From: Pseudomonas cerasi
GTDB taxonomy: Bacteria; Pseudomonadota; Gammaproteobacteria; Pseudomonadales; Pseudomonadaceae
Direction of reading: 5' to 3'
DNA length: 64,000 nucleotides
NCBI RefSeq assembly: GCF_900074915.1
Contig: NZ_LT222319.1
Coordinates: 865,001-929,000 of the forward strand
Shown piece after piece: positions 46,337 to 54,574 of this stretch. Numbering within the stretch: position 1 is the first letter of the stretch; each line of letters begins with the position of its first letter. The position numbers and the translations under genes were made by a program. The notes under the pieces were generated by a model. It was not told the DNA's origin. It did not search any database and saw only the letters and a list, made by a program, of their open reading frames with translations.

Positions 46337-46941
46337 GATTCCTCTATCCGCGAGCGCAACTTTTGAAACGCCAGTCGCAGGCAGGACTTCACCGTGCCGA
46401 GCGGCATACCCAGGCGTTCGGAAATCTCCCGGTGGCTGAGCGCTTCGAAATACGACATTCGCAACACTCGGGCCTGATCGGCGGGCAGGTTCTGGATGGC
46501 GATGTTGAGTTGATGCTCCTGGCGCTGGCTGTAATCGAGTGTTCGATCTACCGGGGCCTCCAGACGCTCGAGTTGTTCCAGTGAGTTCTGCACCTGCACC
46601 CAGCCACGGTCCTTGCGCACGCTGTCGATGTAAAGATTGCGTGCGATGCGAAACAACCATGTCCCCAGGCTGGCCTTGGCCGGGTCGAACGATTCGGCCT
46701 TGTGCCACAGTTTGAGCAGCACCTCCTGCACCAACTCTTCGGCCTGACCTTCTGGCACATTCAGCCCGGTGAGGTAGCGCAACAGGCGCGGAGCGAAGTG
46801 GTCGTAAATGCGCATGAAGCTGTCGCGGTCCCTCTGGCGGGCCACGGCGGTGACTTCATCGATCCAAAGTCGGGTGATTGTCGATTCGCTGTGAGAGGGG
46901 GACAAGTGACAGAAGGTCCTGAGACTGGCAGTTATGCGCAT
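46333..46941 (-). CDS. rpoE: ECF sigma factor of the RpoE/ChrR (ECF11) group
   Basis: A 202-residue extracytoplasmic-function sigma factor. Region 2 is LLRYLTGLNVPEGQAEELVQ followed by LLKLWHKAESFDP and WLFRIARNLYIDSVRK; region 4 is LSHREISERLGMPLGTVKSC near 165-185. It is paired with a ChrR-type anti-sigma encoded 4 nt overlapping, the arrangement of the singlet-oxygen regulon. ATG 46941 has AAGGTGG upstream; ATG 46962 is possible. It should transcribe its own gene from the element at 46994-47019. The symbol is used in the Rhodobacter sense, not for AlgU. Confidence 0.88.
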   Translation of the reverse strand: MRITASLRTFCHLSPSHSESTITRLWIDEVTAVARQRDRDSFMRIYDHFAPRLLRYLTGLNVPEGQAEELVQEVLLKLWHKAESFDPAKASLGTWLFRIARNLYIDSVRKDRGWVQVQNSLEQLERLEAPVDRTLDYSQRQEHQLNIAIQNLPADQARVLRMSYFEALSHREISERLGMPLGTVKSCLRLAFQKLRSRIEES

Positions 46942-46993
46942 GATCCACCTTCTGATCACCATTGTGTGGGTTTGGTTCGCTGTGCAGAGGTGT

Positions 46994-47019
46994 TACGTAA
47001 CGGGGTGGGGGGTGGATCA
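46994..47019 (-). promoter_or_regulatory. ECF11-type autoregulatory promoter
   Basis: Minus strand: TGATCC (47019-47014), 16 nt, CGTA (46997-46994). This fits the TGATC...CGTA promoters described for RpoE/ChrR sigma factors, and it lies 53 nt upstream of the chosen sigma start. Confidence 0.65.
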
Positions 47020-47080
47020 TAGGATGTGACGAGCGGCGCATCCGTTCAGGTGCAAGAATCCTTGGACTTGGAAGGTGTGT

Positions 47081-47164
47081 TTAGCGAGTTGCTCGGTCAT
47101 CCAGACGAAGACCATCAGTGCGCTGAAATTCTCGCAGGTTGTGGGTGGCAACGATCAGCCCAGG
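47081..47164 (-). pseudogene. C-terminal remnant of a vapC (PIN domain) gene
   Basis: The last 27 codons before the stop read PGLIVATHNLREFQRTDGLR followed by LDDRATR. They align with the end of the intact VapC at 48030-48434 (LGLVVITNNQREFRRVEGLR...). Upstream codons do not resemble a PIN domain, so only the tail survives. It lies between the ECF sigma promoter and the secreted protein gene. Confidence 0.7.
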
Positions 47165-47267
47165 AGAACGGGCCTTACGACCATTAGCTGTCATTTCTGA
47201 CAGTAGAGTGAAAAATGCTTTTTGCTTAATCTGACTTTTGGAGACCATCAACGTCAGGGAGACAATC

Positions 47268-47843
47268 ATGGATACTCATGTCACGCACGCTTCGTTCTCG
47301 CAGGTCCGACTCGCCAGCCTGTTGTTATTGGTCATCGTTTGCACGGGGCTTTTTTTCGCGCCAGAGCGATCACAGGCTGAGGTTGCAAACCTGGCGACTT
47401 GTCCGGTAGGAACTCACACCGCAACTTGGTCGCCAGGAGTGACCAATACCGCCAAGACTACCGACGTGGTGACGACAAGCAATTGGGGACCGTGTGTTTT
47501 ACCTTCATTTCCCCTGGTAGTCAGCGCTTCGTCCATACAAAGTTTTCAGGCCCCTTTATCCTGTCAGTCTTTACTGCTGCAAACGTCCAATGTGGTATGG
47601 ATCATCACCTGGAGCGATGGGGTGACCAGCACTTACACGTTCAATACGAGTTTCAATACTGTGAACGGTCTGATTACAGCCGTTCTGGGTGTCGGGACAA
47701 TTACAGATGGCCGTTTCAAGGACGCCACTGCGTTGAGTACATTTGAGCTTGTTAATTTTCAGGCCGCGTTGAATAACAGCTGCGGCACTACGACCGGTGT
47801 CACAGGTGTCAGCGGCCTTTCAACGCTGGTCATTACCCCGTAA
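47268..47843 (+). CDS. secreted protein of unknown function
   Basis: A 191-residue protein. A clear signal peptide (LASLLLLVIVCTGLFF, cleavage near ERSQA/EV) is followed by a Ser/Thr/Val-rich, probably all-beta domain with four cysteines (TCPVGTHTATW, WGPCVLP, LSCQSLL, NSCGTTT) that could pair as two disulfides. It lacks long charged stretches. The composition is lower in G+C than the flanking core genes. ATG 47268 follows CAGGGAG. I do not recognise a family. It sits between a vapC remnant and other gene scraps, suggesting acquired DNA. Confidence 0.75.
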   Translation: MDTHVTHASFSQVRLASLLLLVIVCTGLFFAPERSQAEVANLATCPVGTHTATWSPGVTNTAKTTDVVTTSNWGPCVLPSFPLVVSASSIQSFQAPLSCQSLLLQTSNVVWIITWSDGVTSTYTFNTSFNTVNGLITAVLGVGTITDGRFKDATALSTFELVNFQAALNNSCGTTTGVTGVSGLSTLVITP

Positions 47844-47937
47844 TGACAGACGCCAGGCTCGCACGCATGAGGCCTGCTACAAACTCTTGTCTTGCAGGCC
47901 GACCCCCAACCTCATCTACCCCCCATGCCTTAAAAAG

Positions 47938-48008
47938 GCTCAATCCCGGATGCCTAGACAGGTGATGGGCGTTCACCGGGTGGCTGACGGGCTCAAAACA
48001 TAAGAGGC
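47938..48008 (-). pseudogene. duplicated fragment of the downstream aldose epimerase gene
   Basis: About 70 nt here match 48852-48922 inside the epimerase gene, including an exact run accgggtggctgacgggctc and conserved flanking bases. It would encode the ...SHPVNAHH... region on the minus strand, but the frame is broken on both sides. It marks a former second copy or a duplication made when vapBC was inserted. The rest of 47844-48029 shows nothing else. Confidence 0.65.
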
Positions 48009-48029
48009 GTTGCAGTTATCGTGTTGAGG

Positions 48030-48434
48030 TCATTGGCTTACCCAGTCTTCTACCCTCAGCCCCTCGACGCGTCGGAATTCACGCTGATTATTAGTGATCA
48101 CCACCAGGCCTAGAGAGCGGGCGTGTCCTGCAATCATTTGATCGTACGGGCCGATCGGTGTGCCCGATCTAGCCAGTTCGGCTCTGATCATGCCGGTATG
48201 AGCCGCAGCGTCGCTGTCGTAAGGGAGCACTTCAAGACGCGCTGTGAAACCCTCTACAACGGCAAGGTTTCTTTCGGGGCTCAAAGACTTTTCTGCGCCG
48301 TAGACAAGCTCCATCAACGTGATCGCGCTGATACATAGCTGTCCATGATGGAGGTTGAAGGCTTCACGCACCGAAGTTGGCTTGTTCTTTATAGTGAAAA
48401 TGCAAATATTGGTGTCAAGCATGTACTTGAGCAT
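48030..48434 (-). CDS. vapC: VapC toxin, PIN-domain ribonuclease (VagD/MvpA type)
   Basis: A 134-residue PIN-domain nuclease. The acidic site residues are present: MLDTNICIF (Asp), ITLMELVYG (Glu), GPYDQMIAGHA (Asp) and TNNQREF (Asn/Glu region). The closest characterised group cleaves initiator tRNA-fMet. It overlaps vapB by 3 nt. Intact, unlike the remnant at 47081. Confidence 0.92.
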   Translation of the reverse strand: MLKYMLDTNICIFTIKNKPTSVREAFNLHHGQLCISAITLMELVYGAEKSLSPERNLAVVEGFTARLEVLPYDSDAAAHTGMIRAELARSGTPIGPYDQMIAGHARSLGLVVITNNQREFRRVEGLRVEDWVSQ

Positions 48435-48664
48435 CAGAGCGATTCGCGCTGCTGTTCGGCTGGTTGTTCACGCTCTGCCATGAAATCATCACTGACACTT
48501 TCACCATCGAACCAGCTGTTCCACATTTCACCAGCGGGGGAAATAATGCGGGTTCTGCCCACGGCTACGACATCGACACGTTTCACGTCGTTTGGCAAGG
48601 CGACCGCTTTTGGCAGTCGGACAGCCTGGCTTCGATTGCTTTTGAAGACTGTGGATTGTTCCAT
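48434..48664 (-). CDS. vapB: VapB antitoxin, AbrB-type (VagC)
   Basis: A 76-residue antitoxin with an N-terminal swapped-hairpin AbrB-like DNA-binding domain (STVFKSNRSQAVRLPKAVAL) and an acidic C-terminal tail that wraps the toxin (WFDGESVSDDFMAE). It precedes vapC with a TGATG overlap. It is expected to repress its own promoter. Confidence 0.92.
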   Translation of the reverse strand: MEQSTVFKSNRSQAVRLPKAVALPNDVKRVDVVAVGRTRIISPAGEMWNSWFDGESVSDDFMAEREQPAEQQRESL

Positions 48665-48700
48665 GAGTGCTTCATCCTTGGCTGATGTATCAGATGAATA

Positions 48701-48728
48701 AGAATATGTTTTTTTGGGGATATGTCAA
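48701..48728 (-). promoter_or_regulatory. vapBC promoter
   Basis: Minus strand: TTGACA (48728-48723), 16 nt, TATTCT (48706-48701). A palindrome ggatatcc just upstream and a second ggatat copy inside the spacer could be the VapB operator. The -10 is 37 nt before the vapB start. Confidence 0.6.
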
Positions 48729-48780
48729 CGGGATATCCCGGCCTGTTCTGTAACTTGAAATGAGTCAACAGGACACTTAT

Positions 48781-49662
48781 TCATGACCCCCGCCTCAGGT
48801 CTTTGTAACGAAGACTGAACTCCAGCGTCACTGATTCCCTCTGCCGCAACAGCTTCAACCCCGGCCGTCCTGGCAAATGATGCGCGTTGACCGGGTGGCT
48901 GACGGGCTCGAAACAGAAGAAGTCCAGCCCCGGCGGGCAAAACACCAGAAAGTATTCGCTGCCGGTGGCCTGGCAGTGCAATTCGTAGCCCAGATCCGGC
49001 TGGCTGATGATGCTCTGGCCATCCCAGCCGGTGAAACCGTTGTCCAGACGTGTGTCGGGCAACGCGTTGCCGTGACGGAAGTCCCACTCGGCGGGCAGGT
49101 CCTGCAAGGCGCGGGGCAAACCGGCTTCGTCGCACAGCCAGACCTGCGCAGCCCTTGCCTGCAAACGAGTGTGGGCCGTGCGTGGCAAGTACGGGTGCAG
49201 GCCCAGCCCGTGCCAGATGGCGCGGCTGTCCTGATGGGTGGTGGTCAGTTCAATGCTCAGCGTGCCCTCGCGCAGGGTGTAGCGCAGGTGCGCGCGGTAG
49301 GCGAAGGGCGTCTGGCTGTCGAGTTGCAGGCAGACCTGCTCTGCGCTCTGTTCGATGACGGTCCATGTTTGCTGCCAGGCGCTGCCATGGATCGGCAGCG
49401 GGTCGTTGGCGCTGTTTGGCTCCAGAGCCAGCCAGCCGTCTGGTGTCTCGAAACCGCCGTTGCCGATCCGGTTCGACCACGGCGCCAGCGGATAGCAGGC
49501 CAGCCGACGGGGCGTCCCGGCCGCCAGAGCCTGTTCGTCACTCGGGCGCAGCAGCGGTTGCCCGCTGGCCAGGACGGTCCAGTTGACGATACTGCCGCCG
49601 ATGTCGGGGGCCAGTGTCAGACGGGTCAGGCCATCTTCAAGGGTCAGTACGTTCGTGGACAT
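48781..49662 (-). CDS. aldose 1-epimerase family protein, likely sugar or uronate mutarotase
   Basis: A 293-residue galactose-mutarotase-fold protein. Catalytic His and Glu candidates are visible: PLPIHGSAWQQTW near 85, HGLGLHPYLP near 150, and the C-terminal FFCFEPVSHPVNAHHLP with the general-base Glu near 253. It interconverts alpha and beta anomers. As the last gene of the uronate gene run, it may supply the anomer used by uronate dehydrogenase; that role is an inference. Its first 26 nt overlap the end of the EamA gene. Confidence 0.85.
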   Translation of the reverse strand: MSTNVLTLEDGLTRLTLAPDIGGSIVNWTVLASGQPLLRPSDEQALAAGTPRRLACYPLAPWSNRIGNGGFETPDGWLALEPNSANDPLPIHGSAWQQTWTVIEQSAEQVCLQLDSQTPFAYRAHLRYTLREGTLSIELTTTHQDSRAIWHGLGLHPYLPRTAHTRLQARAAQVWLCDEAGLPRALQDLPAEWDFRHGNALPDTRLDNGFTGWDGQSIISQPDLGYELHCQATGSEYFLVFCPPGLDFFCFEPVSHPVNAHHLPGRPGLKLLRQRESVTLEFSLRYKDLRRGS

Positions 49663-50608
49663 GCTTCAAAGCCTTTCTGGATGATTGAGGGTCAGGCGAC
49701 TGGGCGCGACGCCAGGTCAGCAGTACGATGCCGCTGACCACGATCAGCCCGCCGACCACCTGACCGCTGCTGAGCAATTGATCGAGAATCAGCCAGCCAA
49801 ACAGCAGGCTGGCCACCGGCTCGATGTTCATCACTGGCGCGTTGCGGGCGATGTCCAGCCGTGCCATGCAGATGAACAGCAGCGAGAAACCCAGCCCGTA
49901 CAAAACCACCAGGCTGGCCAGTGCGGTCCAGCCGACAGAACTCGTCGGCAGACCCACGCCGCCGGGCAGCACGCCGCTGCTGCCGGCGATGGCCGCGACG
50001 ACGAACACCACGGCCATGGTCAGCATGCTGCGCACGCTGCCGCGCATGCCCGCCAGTTTGTTATCGGTAATCCACAGCGCAAAGGCGAACACCACCGCAG
50101 CAGTCGATGCGTAGGCGACACCTTCCAGCCATTGCGGCTCGCTGCTGCCGGAGTTCGACAGGCGCTGCGGCACGTCCAGCGCCAGCGTCAGGCCAAACAG
50201 AATCAGGCCCATCAGGCCTGCGGCGCGCCGCGTCGGCCGGGCACCGCCCAGCGCCCAGGTCAGTAACGCCAGCAGGATCGGCGAGACATTGACCACCAGC
50301 AAGGCCAGAGCCACCGGAATACGCGCTACCGCCGAGTAGATGCAAAAGCTCTGAGTGGCGATCAGCAACCCCAGAAGCAGCTGCCAGCGCCAGGTGCTGG
50401 CGGGCAGACTGAGCCTTTCACGCTGCCAGAGCACCAGACTGGTCAGCACCAGCAAGGTCACACCGGAGCGACAGAGAATAGCCAGCAGCAGGCCGGTGTC
50501 ATGATCGAAGGCAATGCGTGCCGCGATGTGGTTGCCGGCAAACGAACAGGCCAGCAGCGCGAGGATCAGCACGGCGATGTGGCGCGGAAACAGGGTAGGG
50601 GCGGACAT
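49637..50608 (-). CDS. EamA/DMT-family transporter
   Basis: A 323-residue membrane protein with ten predicted helices in two EamA repeats (LALLACSFAGNHIAARIAF near 18; ASTAAVVFAFALWITDN near 165). Family members export amino acids and metabolites. ATG 50608 begins MSAPTLFPRH; the frame is open to 50647. It follows dctM by 84 nt and overlaps the mutarotase gene, so it belongs to the uronate transcription unit, though its substrate is unknown. Confidence 0.85.
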   Translation of the reverse strand: MSAPTLFPRHIAVLILALLACSFAGNHIAARIAFDHDTGLLLAILCRSGVTLLVLTSLVLWQRERLSLPASTWRWQLLLGLLIATQSFCIYSAVARIPVALALLVVNVSPILLALLTWALGGARPTRRAAGLMGLILFGLTLALDVPQRLSNSGSSEPQWLEGVAYASTAAVVFAFALWITDNKLAGMRGSVRSMLTMAVVFVVAAIAGSSGVLPGGVGLPTSSVGWTALASLVVLYGLGFSLLFICMARLDIARNAPVMNIEPVASLLFGWLILDQLLSSGQVVGGLIVVSGIVLLTWRRAQSPDPQSSRKALKHVHERTDP

Positions 50609-50692
50609 ACGCAAACCAGCCTCCTTGGCTGGATAACAGAGGTGCATGCCGGAGCGCTTTCAAGCGCTCCGGCAGCCTTGCAACGGGAGACG

Positions 50693-51973
50693 TCAGAGCA
50701 CGACGCTCGGCAGCCACAACGAGATGGCAGGAATGTAGGTCACCAGCATCAGCACCAGGAACAGCGCGACATAGAACGGCACCAGTGCTTTTACCGTGGC
50801 TTCGATGGTGACTTTACCCACCGCGGCACCGACAAACAGCACCGCGCCCACTGGCGGGGTAATCAGCCCGATCCCCAGATTGACCAGCATGATCATGCCA
50901 AAGTGCACCGGATCGATACCGACGCCAACGATGACCGGCAACAGAATCGGGGTCAGGATCAGAATCAGCGGCGCCATGTCCATGACCGTGCCGAGCAGCA
51001 GCAACATCACGTTGATGCACATCAGGATCACGTAGCGGTTGTCCGACAGGGTCAGGAACGCGGTGGTGATCTTCATCGGGATTTCCATCAGCGTCAGGAT
51101 GTAACCGAAGCTGGCGGCAAAACCGATCAGGATCATCACGATGGAAATGGTGCGTGCCGCCCGGTGCATCAGTTTGGGCAGATCGCGCCATTTGTAATCG
51201 CGGTAGATGAACATGGTGACGAAGAACGCCCAGAGCACGGCAATGGCTGCCGACTCGGTGGCCGTGAAAATCCCCGACAGAATGCCGCCGAGAATGATGA
51301 CCATGGCCATCATGCCCCAAAGCGCTTCACCGGCAATTTTCAGTGCCTGGCGCAGTGGGATAACTTCACCCTCGGGGTAATTGCGCTTGCGCGCGAAGAT
51401 CATGCACAGGCCCATCATCACTGCGCTGAGCAGCAGGCCCGGGAGGATGCCGGCCATGAACAGCGACGCGATCGACACCGTGCCGCCTGCCGCCAGCGAA
51501 TAAAGCACCGAGTTGTGACTGGGTGGCGTCAGCAGCGCCTGCACCGAGCCGCTGACGGTCACTGCCGTCGAGAAGTCCCGCGGGTAGCCGTTGCGTTCCA
51601 TTTCCGGGATCAGCACCGAGCCCACCGAGGCCGTGTCGGCCACCGAGGAACCCGAAATCGCGCCGAAGAAGGTCGAAGCCACGATATTGACCAGCGACAG
51701 GCCGCCACGCACGAAGCCCACTAGCACCGCGGCAAAGGCGACCAGGCGTCGCGACATGCCGCCTTCGGCCATGATCGCTCCGGCCAGCACGAAGAACGGA
51801 ATCGCCAACAGCGAGAATTTGTTCACGCCACCCGCAATCTGGATCATCAGTGCATCGGCCGGGATGTCGATCCACCAGGCACCGATCAGGGCTGAAAGGC
51901 CCAGCGCGTAGGCCACTGGCATGCCGATCAGGATCAACGCGATAAAGCTGCCCAACAGTATAAAAGCGTCCAT
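50693..51973 (-). CDS. dctM: TRAP transporter large membrane subunit (DctM)
   Basis: A 426-residue protein with about twelve helices and the DctM signatures: IPFFVLAGAIMAEGG near 58, GSSVADTASVGSVLIPEME near 108 and PVHFGMIMLVNLGIGLITPP near 345. It forms the sodium-coupled translocation channel with DctQ. It begins immediately after the dctQ stop (TAA then ATG). With dctP at 52.6 kb it makes a complete TRAP system placed in a uronate gene cluster. Confidence 0.93.
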   Translation of the reverse strand: MDAFILLGSFIALILIGMPVAYALGLSALIGAWWIDIPADALMIQIAGGVNKFSLLAIPFFVLAGAIMAEGGMSRRLVAFAAVLVGFVRGGLSLVNIVASTFFGAISGSSVADTASVGSVLIPEMERNGYPRDFSTAVTVSGSVQALLTPPSHNSVLYSLAAGGTVSIASLFMAGILPGLLLSAVMMGLCMIFARKRNYPEGEVIPLRQALKIAGEALWGMMAMVIILGGILSGIFTATESAAIAVLWAFFVTMFIYRDYKWRDLPKLMHRAARTISIVMILIGFAASFGYILTLMEIPMKITTAFLTLSDNRYVILMCINVMLLLLGTVMDMAPLILILTPILLPVIVGVGIDPVHFGMIMLVNLGIGLITPPVGAVLFVGAAVGKVTIEATVKALVPFYVALFLVLMLVTYIPAISLWLPSVVL

Positions 51974-52501
51974 TTATGCGGCACCTTCGCTTTCTTCAAT
52001 AACGTCGAAACGCATGACCGCGCGATGACTCTGGTCACCCAGCAATAACCTTTCCAGGACGAAGACCAGGGTTACGAGGCCGCCGAGGGGAATCGGCAGA
52101 TAAGAGATGCCGACACGCAGAAACGGCAGTTCGCCGACGAATTGATTCCAGGTGGTGGCGCACAGCTTGAAGCCCTTGAAGATCATGAACAGGGCGACGA
52201 TCGCCATCAGAATCTGCACCACCACGCTGGCGACTCTGCGCACCTGCTGAGGCATGCGGTCCACGGCCATCGACACGGCCATGTGCGCACCGGCCCGGTA
52301 ACTGGCGGCGGCGCCGAAGAAGGTAAACACCACCATCAGCAGGATGGCGGTGGGTTCAGGCCAGCTGGAGCCGCTGCCGAGTATGTAGCGGGCAAAGATG
52401 CCCCAGGGGATGATCAGGGTCATGATCAACACCGATAGGCCGGCAATGCCGATGCAGACCCGGTAAAGCGTATCGTTGATGCGCAATAGCGTATTTTTCA
52501 T
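51974..52501 (-). CDS. dctQ: TRAP transporter small membrane subunit (DctQ)
   Basis: A 175-residue protein with four helices and DctQ-type blocks (IPWGIFARYILGSGSSWPEP near 32-52; FGAAASYRAGAHMAVSM near 62). ATG 52501 (MKNTLLRINDTLYR) is chosen; a GTG at 52513 would add four residues. It lies between dctP and dctM, the standard order. Confidence 0.92.
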   Translation of the reverse strand: MKNTLLRINDTLYRVCIGIAGLSVLIMTLIIPWGIFARYILGSGSSWPEPTAILLMVVFTFFGAAASYRAGAHMAVSMAVDRMPQQVRRVASVVVQILMAIVALFMIFKGFKLCATTWNQFVGELPFLRVGISYLPIPLGGLVTLVFVLERLLLGDQSHRAVMRFDVIEESEGAA

Positions 52502-52564
52502 AAGGCTCACCACTGCGGCGGCGAACGAGTTGGTGCTCGTTCCCGCTGCTTGATCGGGACAGGC

Positions 52565-53590
52565 TTATTGGGCCGCTTGGGGGGTGCTCGCCGCCAGTGC
52601 AGGATTGGTCTGGACCGCTTCGATACGGCTGATCAGATCCTTGTAAGGCGCGCCGAATTTGTCGCGTACCGGCTGGGTCGCGTCGTAGAAGGCTTTCTTC
52701 TGCTCAGGCGTCAGCGTGATGAACTCCACGCCAGCAGCCTTGAGCTTGGTCTCGGCTTCGGCCGACGACTTGTCCCAGAGCACGCGTTCTTCCATCTGCG
52801 CTTCACGCGCCAGCTTTTTCACCAGCGCCTGCTGCTCGGGATTGAGCTTTTGCCACGTGGTTTTCGACATCACGATGGGCTCGGGCAGAATCAGGTGTTC
52901 GGTCATGGTGAAGAACTTGGCGTTCTGGTAGTGGTTGTGCTGGAAATACGTCGGCGGGTTGTTTTCCGCACCGTCAATGACGCCGGTCTGCAGGGCGCTG
53001 AAGATCTCGCCGGTGGCCATGGCGATGCCGTTGCCGCCCATGTCGTTAATGGTTTCGATGAACACCGGGTTGCCCTGAACGCGGATTTTCATGCCTTTGA
53101 GGTCGGAAATCTGGCGTACCGGCTTCTTGGTGTACAGGTTGCGGGTGCCGCCATCCATCCAGGCCAGGGCGACCATGTTGAATTCGGAGTTGGTGATCTT
53201 GTCGAGAATTTCCTGACCGATCTCGCCATCGATGATGGTGCGCATGTGCGCCTGATCACGGAACACGAACGGCAGGTTGAAGACGTTGACGTCCGGCACT
53301 ACCGGGCCGACGATGCCGAGGCTGACGCGGGTCATCTGCACGGCGCCGCTCTGCACCTGTTCGACGACCTCCTTCTCGGAGCCGAGCACGCCACCTGCAT
53401 ACATCTTGAAACTGATCTCGCCCTTGGACTGTTCTTCGAGTTTCTTGCCCATTTTCTGTTCTGCCACGACCGGCGCATAGCCTGCCGGGTGAACTTCGGC
53501 GAATTTGATTTTGATGTCAGCGTGGGCCATGCCTGACACACAGAAGGCCAGCGGAAGCGCTGCGATGAGAAGCTTGCGTTTGAAATCCAT
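52565..53590 (-). CDS. dctP: TRAP transporter substrate-binding protein (DctP)
   Basis: A 341-residue periplasmic protein with a signal peptide ending SGMAHA/DI. DctP hallmarks: KFAEVHPAGYAPVVAEQKMG at the mature start and MKIRVQGNPVFIETINDMGG near 165, including the arginine that binds the substrate carboxylate. DctP homologues beside udh in pseudomonads serve hexuronates. Its leader has GGAG and, just upstream, an AAYAAYAA motif, suggesting Crc/Hfq control. Confidence 0.92.
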   Translation of the reverse strand: MDFKRKLLIAALPLAFCVSGMAHADIKIKFAEVHPAGYAPVVAEQKMGKKLEEQSKGEISFKMYAGGVLGSEKEVVEQVQSGAVQMTRVSLGIVGPVVPDVNVFNLPFVFRDQAHMRTIIDGEIGQEILDKITNSEFNMVALAWMDGGTRNLYTKKPVRQISDLKGMKIRVQGNPVFIETINDMGGNGIAMATGEIFSALQTGVIDGAENNPPTYFQHNHYQNAKFFTMTEHLILPEPIVMSKTTWQKLNPEQQALVKKLAREAQMEERVLWDKSSAEAETKLKAAGVEFITLTPEQKKAFYDATQPVRDKFGAPYKDLISRIEAVQTNPALAASTPQAAQ

Positions 53591-53604
53591 GGATATCTCC
53601 GATT

Positions 53605-53612
53605 TTGTTATT
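53605..53612 (-). promoter_or_regulatory. Crc/Hfq CA motif before dctP
   Basis: Minus strand AATAACAA, a full match to AAYAAYAA, 15-22 nt upstream of the dctP ATG and just before the SD. Confidence 0.55.
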
Positions 53613-53647
53613 TTTGGTCGAGCTACGGGATTTTCGGTAGGGCGCTG

Positions 53648-54532
53648 TCAGCCCTGAAACGTGGGTTCCTCCAGGCCCTGGACGCCAGGTCGCAGGGCGA
53701 ATACGCCACCGGCCAGTGGCTGATCGCCGATGTCGCCACCCGGGCGGATGGACGTCACGAACAGGGTGTCCAGATTGGGGCCGCCAAAGGCACACATGGC
53801 TGGCTTTTTCACCGGCACGACCAGAGAGTGGTCGAGTTTGCCGGCGGGGGTGAAGCGATGAACCAGGCCTTCGTCGTTGCCACAGATCCAGTAGCAGCCA
53901 TCGGTGTCGATCGCCGCGCCGTCGGGACGACCCAGGTGTTGGTTCATGTCGACGAACAGGCGGCGATTGCGCGGCGTGCCGCTGTCAGTGTCGTAATCGA
54001 ACGCCCAGATCTGCTGCACGCTGGGGTGCGAGTCGGACAGGTACATGATCTTGCCGTCGGGGCTGAACGCCAGGCCGTTGGGGACGATGAAATCCTTGAG
54101 CTGCGCGTCCAGCGTGGTCTGGCTGGCGCTGTAGCGATATAACGCCCCCACCCTCGCACCGGCGGCCATGTCCATGAACATGGTGCCCGCCCAGAAACGA
54201 CCCTGTCGGTCGCAGCGGCCATCGTTGAAGCGCATGCCAGCCTGCGCGTGTTCGACGCTGGCCAGAAGCGTGCTGATCAGGCTGCCGTCTTCGCAGGGCT
54301 GCAAATGAAAAATTCCGTTCTCCATCCCCGCCACCCAGCCGCCCCGGCTATCGGCGGCGATACAGGCAAGCATTTGCGGCGCTTTCCAACTGCGTGTGCT
54401 GTTCTGCTTGAAATCCCAGCGATGCAACTCGCCCTTGGGAATATCCACCCAGTACAACGCTTGATCACGCACGCTCCAGACCGGGCTTTCGCCGGTGGCG
54501 TTCTGTGCATCGACAATCAGTTCGGCATCCAT
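53648..54532 (-). CDS. SMP-30/gluconolactonase-family lactonase, likely aldarolactonase
   Basis: A 294-residue six-bladed propeller of the SMP-30 family. The metal site is seen in GESPVWSVRDQALYWVD (Glu), MRFNDGRCDRQGRFW (Asn) and NGLAFSPDGKIMYLSDS (Asn, Asp). It follows udh by 42 nt on the same strand. Udh makes an aldarolactone, and the lactonase encoded beside it in pseudomonads opens the ring to galactarate or glucarate. No signal peptide, so cytoplasmic, as Udh. Confidence 0.88.
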   Translation of the reverse strand: MDAELIVDAQNATGESPVWSVRDQALYWVDIPKGELHRWDFKQNSTRSWKAPQMLACIAADSRGGWVAGMENGIFHLQPCEDGSLISTLLASVEHAQAGMRFNDGRCDRQGRFWAGTMFMDMAAGARVGALYRYSASQTTLDAQLKDFIVPNGLAFSPDGKIMYLSDSHPSVQQIWAFDYDTDSGTPRNRRLFVDMNQHLGRPDGAAIDTDGCYWICGNDEGLVHRFTPAGKLDHSLVVPVKKPAMCAFGGPNLDTLFVTSIRPGGDIGDQPLAGGVFALRPGVQGLEEPTFQG

Positions 54533-54574
54533 GACGGTTCGTGTCTCCAGAGTGCTGCGAGAGGAAAGCGCTGC

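Noticed and set aside
46337..46708. An N-terminal extension of the ChrR frame
   Set aside because: It reads the sigma-factor gene in another frame; the ATGA overlap and the family N-terminus fix the start at 46336.
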